Source: Aphanomyces cochlioides (taxonomy: Eukaryota > Oomycota > Saprolegniomycetes > Saprolegniales > Verrucalvaceae). From it: a stretch of 64,000 nt of DNA. The notes beneath the pieces were generated by a model, which worked only from the letters and a program-made list of their open reading frames with translations, searched no databases and had not been told where the DNA came from. The stretch covers positions 2,294,001-2,358,000 of the forward strand of contig JAHQRK010000006.1 of the NCBI GenBank assembly GCA_019828595.1, written 5' to 3'. The first letter of the stretch is position 1. Each line of letters begins with the position of its first letter. Positions 56,914-64,000 of the stretch are shown here, piece after piece. A program made the translations under genes and the position numbers.

Positions 56914-57281
56914 GGGCCCATCTGGACGCCACCTATTATGGAGATAATTCGCAATATTTTGATCAATTATCGCATAATTTTGATTATCGCAAAATGCACT
57001 GTCTGGATGCCAAATATTGCATAAATTTTATTGCAATAATTTATTTCAAAACAGGCCAAATATGCAATAAATAATATTCTACTCAAAGTAGAATATTTTC
57101 CCCAATATCGTATAATCCACACAAATTCCCAATGATTATTTTATTTTCGTGGGAATCCAGACAGTCCGAAATTTTAATTATCGTGATATTATAATGCGTG
57201 GTTTGTATTATTTTGACCAAAATTCAAAATATCACATAACGAATTTTCACAATATTTTTTATTTGGCATCCAGACGGGCCC
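56914..57281. mobile_element. MITE, Harbinger type, 368 bp, TTA target duplication
   Basis: Ends GGGCCCATCTGGACGCCA and (reverse complement) GGGCCCGTCTGGATGCCA are inverted, with TTA on both sides (56911-56913 and 57282-57284). The body is AT-rich with many GCAATATT/AATATTGC-like subterminal words. No ORF. Same end type as the fragment at the left edge of the window. Confidence 0.87.
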
Positions 57282-57284
57282 TTA

Positions 57285-57810
57285 ACCAAACTTGATTGGC
57301 TAAATGTATGAAATCTAAACTCCATTAGCCAATCATATACACACATCACTATTAATAGTGCTAACAATACGTTAAAGTATTGTCTTTTCGACCCAAATTT
57401 CGAATCGCCGGTTGATTAATCGATTTTACAAATCGATTTGTGTGTGTTTTGACGTGTGTTTGTCGTGTATTTAGCATTACTAAATACACTTTAGTAGCTA
57501 TTATTTAGCATTCCGATATGTGAACTACACCTATTATCCGGATTTTAGCATAAATATGTCCGGATAAGCTCTGAATTCCGGTTAATTGGACAAATAACCG
57601 GATATTTATCGATTCCAAAAATGAAGAAATCGGGATAAAATTCGAGTTTTTGCCCGAAAAGACAATAGTTTAACCTGTTGAACTGTGGGAAACTTGTAGT
57701 GGTCGAAAGCCTGGACAAGAAAAAACGCATTTGAGCTAAAGTGCATATTCAGAATTGTGTCTAGGTGTTGTGATGCTTGTGACAGAATCGATCTGTCCAC
57801 GCTTCCACTG
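57285..57810. promoter_or_regulatory. Upstream region of the CRAL-TRIO gene
   Basis: AT-rich and noncoding. GATTGGCTAAATG and TAGCCAATCATA occur at 57292 and 57333. ATTATCCGGAT, TGTCCGGATAAG and ACCGGATATT occur between 57533 and 57605. Confidence 0.4.
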
Positions 57811-58839
57811 ATGGTCCTCCCGAGCGACGAAGTGGCGCTAGCATCGTTGCGCCAGCGACTTCTCAAGGAATATCCCGAAGAAGAACTTGAGAGGATTGGG
57901 ATGTGCCACCCGGGACGTCTTGATGCGACACTGTTGCGCTACTTTGTGGCGCGTAATCGCGACGAGGAGGAAGCGTTCAAGATGCTCAAGAAGAGTGTGG
58001 AATGGAGACTCAATGTTGATATGCCAAACATCATGTCTGGCCCAGCGCTTTCCAATGAGAAGCTCGAGGCAATTCGCAAGTATAATGTACGTACCATCAG
58101 CTGACAATGTGGCCAGCTGATCAGGATGACTCATAGCCGCAAGGATTCCACAAGACATCTAAAGCTGGCCACCATATTTACATTGAGCGCACGGGATACA
58201 TGGACGTTCCCAAGCTGCTGGAAATTTGCACCCAGGACGAAGTCGTGCGCGCACATACTCAAAAAGTCGAGTACCAATTCCACGTCATGGCTCTTCACCA
58301 AGAGGTCTGTGCATCCTGAAACGATCGTGGCACGAATTCAACGATGATCCCAGGAGAAACCAATGCCAAGGATCATTATCATCTATGACTTGGGCAATAT
58401 TGGCTTCAATACATTCCGCGCTGAAGTCTTCACCGCTATCCAAACCATCACGTCGCTCAACCAGAACCACTACCCCGAAACTCTGCACAAAGTGTACATT
58501 GTGAACGCGCCATATTTTTTCTACGCGATCCACAAGATGATTGAAGTCTTCCTTCCCGACGTCATTCGAAACAAGGTAGGCTTCTGTGCAAGTCCTGATG
58601 AACTCCTCGACGTGATCGACGCTGAAAACCTGCCAGCATTTCTCGGTGGCACTTGCGAATGCTTTCCTGGCGAAGAGCATGGTACGATCCAGTTCTCATT
58701 TTGTGTGATCTCATGAAGTTACGCAGATGGTTGCATCACGTCGGCTTCATTCACGAACACGCATTTCTATCAGGAATTGGATGCTTCCTTTGAATCACAG
58801 ACCAAAGAAGAGCCAATTCAACAACCTGAACATGCATAA
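57811..58839 (+). CDS. CRAL-TRIO (Sec14-like) lipid-transfer protein
   Basis: Four exons, about 285 aa. Sec14-like proteins bind and move phosphoinositides or other lipids. The N-terminal helical part (SLRQRLLKEYPEEELE, ATLLRYFVARNRDEEEAFKM) precedes the lipid-binding domain: AGHHIYIERTGYMDVPKL, PMPRIIIIYDLGNIGF, NHYPETLHKVYIVNAPYFFY and LPAFLGGTCECFPGEE. A short Glu/Gln tail follows. The ATG at 57811 continues an open frame, but upstream codons lack a better start. Confidence 0.85.
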
Positions 58840-59717
58840 TGTAAATGGCAGTTCGTAGTGTTCATGAAGATGGATGAGTGAAGATGGTGCTCGGATACAG
58901 CCAAGGGTTATCTCAACAACCGGGGCTACTACCCCCCGTTCAGAGACTCTAGTCTAAACAAATGGAATCGTCACAGCAGCATTCGTTCAACTCATGCATC
59001 TTCCGAAGAAACAAAAATGCGACGTCATGGATGCATTTGGGTTCATTCGTCGCCACCATTCATTTCTCAATGCGAACTTAGATGGAGCCATGTCGAAGAT
59101 AGGAGGAAAGACTGAGCTAAAAGCGACAGCTCAGGAGTCCAACTGCTACACGATCTTGATAAAGAGCTAATTGTGGAGTTCTCAACGAGGTTTCAACTCA
59201 CAGGAGGCTTACTGGTGCCTTGCCTTAACCGAGTATTGGTTTGAAAAGGAAGCGCGATGATGGAGATAGCTGGTCACGATATTGGTCAAGATAGTCAGGA
59301 CGACGACATGTGTGAAGTGTGAAATGTCCATGGAGGAAAGAGATCCTTGCTAGATTCAATGGAAAAATGAGGAATTGCCATGGATCGATGCGTGTCGGAG
59401 ACATAAAGACACCGCCCAAATCTAGTCAACCGCTGATGGGATGGTGTTGTCGTGGCGCTGTATGTTGTTCGTGATATATGTACAGTTGGGAATCTTTATC
59501 ACTTGCACGTTGTGGGGTTGAAAGAGACTGCGAAGAGCGCTTCGGACGCGACGAAGGACTTGGATTGAACACGTGGTCGATGTGGTGTCAAGATGATGTC
59601 AAATATATACTAGTAGATATCCTTTGTGGTGTCTAGAGGCAACAATGCTTGGGCAGCTTACACTCGCTCGACATCTAACGACAACCAATGACTTAGAAAT
59701 CCATGCCTCAAACCATC
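58840..59717. other. 880-bp gap without a supported gene
   Basis: Only short ORFs with no conserved features. Composition is near the window average, so part may be long 3' UTR of the CRAL-TRIO gene and the SH3BGR-like gene, which converge here. Confidence 0.4.
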
Positions 59718-60158
59718 TTACTTACCAGCAAACACTGAGGAGAAGGTCTTAAGGTTGTTTTGCTCAATGATTTCAGCAGGCAGGTCGTCAATTTCGTTCA
59801 TTTCCTACAGAATCTCAGTGAACAACAGAAAGTAAATTCATGCAGCGTACTTGAATCGTTTCAAAGAGACCCACAAATTGAGGCTTGTCGTCTCCTTCAC
59901 TTTGGAAGAACACTTGTGGGTACGTGCCACGGACACCACTGATGGCGAAGAGATCGTTTCGTCGTTGGGTGTTTTCTTCAGCGGATCCATCGACTTCTTC
60001 ACGCTTGATCTTCTTAGCATTCAAGAGCGCATTGAGAGAGTTCGTGTTGTTCTTGTTCTCCGCCGAGAAACTCTGCGTCGAAACGAGGACGATGCACTTC
60101 TACAAGCGATTCCCAGTCAATATCCCCGCCGTCGTCGACGACACCTTCGTACCTTCAT
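59718..60158 (-). CDS. SH3BGR-like thioredoxin-fold protein
   Basis: Three small exons, about 110 aa. Exon 1 is only MK; a 50-nt intron then leads to KCIVLVSTQSFSAENKNNTN, ALLNAKKIKREEVDGSAEEN, LFAISGVRGTYPQVFFQSEG and FVGLFETIQ. The last exon gives EMNEIDDLPAEIIEQNNLKT and ends VFAGK. Residues GTYPQVFF carry the cis-proline of a glutaredoxin-like fold without a CxxC site, as in SH3-binding glutamate-rich (SH3BGRL) proteins. Function is probably redox-inactive binding (inference). Confidence 0.78.
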
Positions 60159-60548
60159 GAGAGTTTCAATAGTGGGAATGCGTGTGTTACGTCGTGTCAA
60201 TGATGGATGTTTGACTGGCGACGACATTTTCATTAAATTACATACAAATATCAAGTACATTTTAAATATTTCTATTTTAAATTACCCGGTGTCAAAATGC
60301 TGTTGATTTGAATTTTGTATATAACGAATTTCTATCTCATTAAAATACATTTCTACAATATCACTTGATATTTGTATGTAACGAATTTTATTTTTTTCGT
60401 ACGACCCCCCCTTGGCTCAGGATACGATCTTAACTGGGTGCTTCTATTGGTGGGTACCCAAAAATCTCTTCTTGGGGTGGGGGACCCTAAATTTAATGCC
60501 CCAACAGCCAATCAATTGCTTGGAACCACAAAGCTGCAAGGTCGGCGG
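60159..60548. promoter_or_regulatory. Divergent promoter, SH3BGR-like / RPC3
   Basis: AT-rich 390 bp with two near-identical strings around TTTGTATGTAACGAATTTTA / TTTGTATATAACGAATTTCT (60370 and 60313). A GCCAATCAATTG box sits at 60508, 40 bp before the RPC3 start. Confidence 0.4.
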
Positions 60549-62431
60549 ATGATCGTACCGCCGCCAAGACGACGTCTCGTGCTCAATGTACTCCAAGAGC
60601 ATTTCGGCGATCTTGTAGAGCATGTTGCTTCAGTGCTTATGAAAGCCGATGACGACGGCTATACGCTGCGAGAGATTGTAGTGCATGCTATGGCGTCTCC
60701 GCCACCTCAACTCCAACCAACGCCGACTGCACAACACATCAAGACGGCATTGTTAAAGCTCCTCCAGCACAACTTACTCGATATCAAAGCAACTTGGCTC
60801 CCTGAAAACTCAAACAAGAAACAAAAGGTTCCATACATCATTCGATATCAGCTCAATCACGAAGAAGCGCAAGTGAGACTTCGGTTCGGTCGATACATTG
60901 AACTCGCTCGTGATGTCTTTGGCGAAGAAGTATGCGTGAATCTTGCAAGATTTGAAACTTAGGGCATTACTATGCTTAGGGAGAAATCATCATGGAGGAA
61001 TTGCTTGTCAATGGACGTGTACGACTCGATCAGTCCCTCAGCTCGATGGCATTCAACTTGGCGGAACAACGACGACTGGCGAAAGGCGTCCCTGATGCTC
61101 CTCCAGGTAAAGCTTTCTTTCGGCGATTATATCTTACGAGTCTTAATGTAGGTGATGAAAACGAACTCGAAGACCTTAAACAAGTGCTCAGAGCCAAGTT
61201 CCATGAAATGGCTAAGAACCGCTACATTGTTCGCGTGCATCCTTTGGACTTCAACAAGAAAATCACTGTCGATAGTGTGGATGCTGGCGAGACAGAGTTT
61301 GTTCCATCGGGTGTCGCTCCCGCTGAAGACACGACCGTACGCAAGGCCAAGCGGCGGGGGACACCAGCCGTGGCCGACTCTAGCATACCCATTGAGATCC
61401 AGCTCATGATGCAAGATGAAGACGCGGCGGAGCCATCCATCTCCGAGCCAGCCGACTCCGACGCTCCCTCAAAGAAACGTCGCCGACTGAAACAAGCTAA
61501 GCTTCCAACTGTTGGCGCCGATACAACCGGACTACAAGGCACTGAAGACGTCTCTCTGAAGGAAGAGAATGCCATTTGGCGGGCAGGTCTTACGCAACTC
61601 ACGCGTGAACTCCGCCATCGCACTTGTATTCGCTATGCCGGTGAAGTCTTCAATACTGCAACCCAAGCCATTGTAGCTGCCATGTTAGCTCACTCGTCTC
61701 CCCATGAACGCGACGCTAACGAAGCCACATCGGTGCCCATGACGGCCCGAGAGCTCTTGGCCGTGCCAACAGTCGATGCTGAGATTCCAGCCAAGCCTGA
61801 CAAGTTTACTATGCTTGTCAAGTACCTCACGGCCATGTGCCAGCATGCTTCTGGCATGGTCACTCAAACGGCCCCGGACACATTCGACAAAGCAAAGCGG
61901 ACAAACGATGGCGGCTCATACTCGGTGCACATGCGCAACATCGTCAAAACCCTCCAGCGCAAGTCCATCCATTCATTTGTCCATGAAAAGTATGGCGCGG
62001 CCAGCGCTCGCCTCGTCCGTGTTATCACTGACCAGCGTCAAGTGGAGCAAAAGACCCTTGGTGAAATGGCTCTCCTTCCTGCTGCCGAGACGCGAACGCG
62101 CCTCTTTGACATGTACCGTGACAAGCTGCTCAATCTGCAGGAGATTCCCAAACGCGCCGACTACAACCCGCAGTTCACGCTCTACTGCTGGTCCATTGAC
62201 GACAATCGACTGACACGACGCCTCGTCGAACGCACGCAAGAATCGCTCGTCAAATTGCGCACGCGACGGAAGCTGGAAGCCGAAAGCCACAAGGATTTGA
62301 TTGCCCGGTCAGATCAACTCGTCGAGCAGCATGACAAGGAAAAGTTTGACCGCGTGAGCTGGTCGCTCGACCGACTCGACCGGTCGATCCTGCACTTGGA
62401 CCGCATGTTGATGCTCTTTGATCAATTCTAG
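60549..62431 (+). CDS. DNA-directed RNA polymerase III subunit RPC3 (RPC82/POLR3C)
   Basis: Three exons, about 595 aa. RPC3 is part of the Pol III heterotrimer that works in promoter opening and initiation. Winged-helix blocks are visible: LQEHFGDLVEHVASVLMKAD, YTLREIVVHAM, HIKTALLKLLQHNLLDI, RYIELARDVFGEE|GEIIMEELLVNGRV, AKFHEMAKNRYIVRVHP, and the C-terminal RVITDQRQVEQKTLGEMALL then PAAETRTRLFDMYRDKLLNL. An acidic, basic insert lies at about 61390-61560. Introns lie at about 60931-60980 and 61108-61152. The ATG at 60549 is the first in a good MIVPPPRRR context. Confidence 0.87.
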
Positions 62432-62527
62432 ACTAGAAGCATGCGATTAACTTAGAAAACGTTGTTGCTTCGACCGCAACAGAGGACTGACTACTACTAC
62501 TGCTACCGATGGAAACTCTTGATACAC

Positions 62528-63808
62528 TTAGTTGCGATTGATCTGCGCGTCGATTCTCGCTTCCATTCGAGCAAGGTCGTATGTGAGTTTCTCGATCTGC
62601 TCCGAGTGCGCGCCAAGGGTGTGGGACATGGAGATTTGCTGTGTCGCGAGTTGCTGTTGAGTCTGCGTCGTTTGACTCAGCAGGTTCATGAGCAAGTTCT
62701 CCAAGTTGTTGGGATTGTTTGGAACAATGTCGCTGACCATCGTGGTCGACGAGACTCGATTGACCACTGTGAGTTGTTGTGTACTCCTTTGACTCGCTAG
62801 AGTACGCAAACTGTCGGTACTTGCAGTGCTCGCGCGCGTGATGTCCGTGCCGCTGCTGCGACGACTCGTTGGACGATCCTCTTTCACGATCAAATGCTCC
62901 ATCACCACGTTCGCCAACTTCTCCAGAATCGAGGCATCGCACGCGTCTCGCGGCATTGTGTCGAGGACGAAGACTGTACCGATAATCTGACCGGTTCGCG
63001 ATTCACAAATAGGGGCTGAAGCGTAGAAGCGAACGGCAGCAGCGCCAGTCACGAGTGGATTATGGCAAAAGCGGACATCTTTGGATGCGTCGAGCACAAC
63101 CAGGGGATCCTTGGACAAAATAGAATGCGCACAGAAAGCAACGGTTCGCGGGATCGACTTTTGGGCGAGACCAACGCTGGCTTTGAACCATTGTCGATCG
63201 CTGTCAATGAAAGACACGGCAGCCATCGGACAGTTGAGGCGTTTGCTCGCGAGGTCGCAGATGTTATCAAATACTGGCGACTTTGGCGTATCGAGGATAT
63301 TGAGTGCTAGAAGAACGCGGACTCGTTCTGCTTCATCTGCGGGCATTGGTGCTCTTGGCCATGGATGTTCCCAGTTGTAATCGAGTTCATAATCAAGTTG
63401 GTTGGTTGGGTAGTCAAAGAACTCCGTCTCGGATCTCGCAGCGGGCGATTGAAGATGATTCGAGAGCCAATTCCTCGACGATTCATCCATCGTGTCTTCG
63501 GTCGGGGCGAGGGGAGATCCAAGTTTTTGCGCGCCTGTGATCATGACGATGCATGAGAGGCAGACACGCACTTTGGTCGTTCCAATCGAGATAATGTTGA
63601 CATGTTTGTGAAGCGTGCAATTCCGGCACACGACTTCGCCACACATGCGGCAATGGTGCTTGCGGCGAAACGTGTTGAACGGTCTCGTACACACGTGGCA
63701 AAGTGTCCGTTCGTAGTCGCAGACCCAATCGTCCGCATGGACAAGCTGATCGACAATGAGCACGTCTTGGTTGACGGCAGTGACGGCGCTAAGTGGTGCA
63801 GGGGACAT
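62528..63808 (-). CDS. FYVE-type zinc finger plus GAF domain protein
   Basis: Single exon, about 426 aa. The N-terminal zinc finger CHVCTRPFNTFRRKHHCRMC then CGEVVCRNC ... RVCLSC is FYVE-like with the RKHHCR lipid-contact core. A GAF domain at about 145-300 follows: NLASK-type ICDLASKRLNCPMAAVSFID, PRTVAFCAHSIL, DASKDVRFCHNPLVTG, VRFYASAPIC and IGTVFVLDTMPR. The C-terminus is Ser/Thr-rich, then a coiled coil. FYVE domains bind PI3P on endosomes; GAF domains bind small ligands. FYVE+GAF fusions are common in oomycete genomes from my recollection. A TTG upstream is in frame, but 63808 is the first ATG. Confidence 0.85.
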   Translation of the reverse strand: MSPAPLSAVTAVNQDVLIVDQLVHADDWVCDYERTLCHVCTRPFNTFRRKHHCRMCGEVVCRNCTLHKHVNIISIGTTKVRVCLSCIVMITGAQKLGSPLAPTEDTMDESSRNWLSNHLQSPAARSETEFFDYPTNQLDYELDYNWEHPWPRAPMPADEAERVRVLLALNILDTPKSPVFDNICDLASKRLNCPMAAVSFIDSDRQWFKASVGLAQKSIPRTVAFCAHSILSKDPLVVLDASKDVRFCHNPLVTGAAAVRFYASAPICESRTGQIIGTVFVLDTMPRDACDASILEKLANVVMEHLIVKEDRPTSRRSSGTDITRASTASTDSLRTLASQRSTQQLTVVNRVSSTTMVSDIVPNNPNNLENLLMNLLSQTTQTQQQLATQQISMSHTLGAHSEQIEKLTYDLARMEARIDAQINRN

Positions 63809-63963
63809 CAAATTCTCAACTGGCAAGCTGCATCTTGCATCATTTTATCGAACGACGGATCCGTTTCTTGCTTTGCAAATCGAATGAGAGGAGAAATGCA
63901 CATCGCGAGAGCTGCAAGTTGACCAAAAGGCGTTTTTAGGAGAAAAACGTCTTCAATCTCACG

Positions 63964-64000
63964 ATGGAAAAATCGAACCCTGACATGCAGGGCATGTTCG
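63964..64000 (+). CDS. Possible start of a gene cut by the window end
   Basis: An ATG at 63964 opens a frame (MEKSNPDMQGMF) to the window edge. It lies 155 bp from the divergent FYVE/GAF start, so a divergent gene is plausible, but 12 codons are too few to judge. Confidence 0.2.
   Translation, partial: MEKSNPDMQGMF

Overview
The window is eukaryotic nuclear DNA and most likely comes from an oomycete of the Saprolegniales (an Aphanomyces-like genome). Nearly every gene is cut by very short GT...AG introns of about 40-70 nt. Genes are packed tightly on both strands, and 3' ends often meet within a few bases. The gene set fits an oomycete: a zinc-finger+GAF protein, a MinC homologue, ERK-type MAPK, OSCA/TMEM63 channel, NBR1-like receptor, and PIF/Harbinger and Ty3/gypsy remnants. 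Species assignment is inference; no search was run.

Layout. 1-6.6 kb is a transposon graveyard: Ty3/gypsy chromovirus fragments, a broken DDE transposase, a degenerate two-ORF Harbinger element with terminal inverted repeats, and a fold-back repeat. 7.4-13 kb holds a PDZ-like/TFIIS-M/CCCH protein and a tandem pair of type 1 methionine aminopeptidases. 13-24 kb carries EXO1 converging on a RING-H2 gene, an NBR1-like autophagy receptor, a small Sec7 ARF-GEF, a dual-specificity phosphatase and glucosidase II beta. 24-38.8 kb carries LCB1 (serine palmitoyltransferase), a MAP kinase, DPH1, an OSCA/TMEM63 channel, MinC, Fe/Mn superoxide dismutase, adrenodoxin reductase and ribosomal protein uL2. 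A kinase with a mitochondrial-type leader follows at 39.4-40.5 kb. 40.8-45.9 kb is a second mobile cluster: a MITE, a nearly intact 2.4-kb Harbinger element with TAA target duplications, and an internally deleted Pogo/CENP-B-like element. 45.9-64 kb returns to dense genes: P-loop/CCCH protein, SAP30BP, RCC1-repeat protein, ITFG2-like protein, ELMO, tRNA-Gln, biotin ligase, a basic conserved protein, another MITE, CRAL-TRIO protein, SH3BGR-like protein, RPC3, and a zinc-finger/GAF protein.

The genes do not form one pathway; this is ordinary housekeeping with accessory TE islands. The less expected points are the MinC gene (a relic of the mitochondrial division system), several unusual domain fusions, a recurrent palindrome TTATCCGGATAA restricted to intergenic DNA close to start codons, recurrent CCAATCAAA boxes, a structured uL2 intron, and five hairpins with covarying stems and a shared loop inside the Pogo-like relic. 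Exon boundaries were read by eye from frame, GT/AG and protein conservation, so multi-exon coordinates are given as outer spans.
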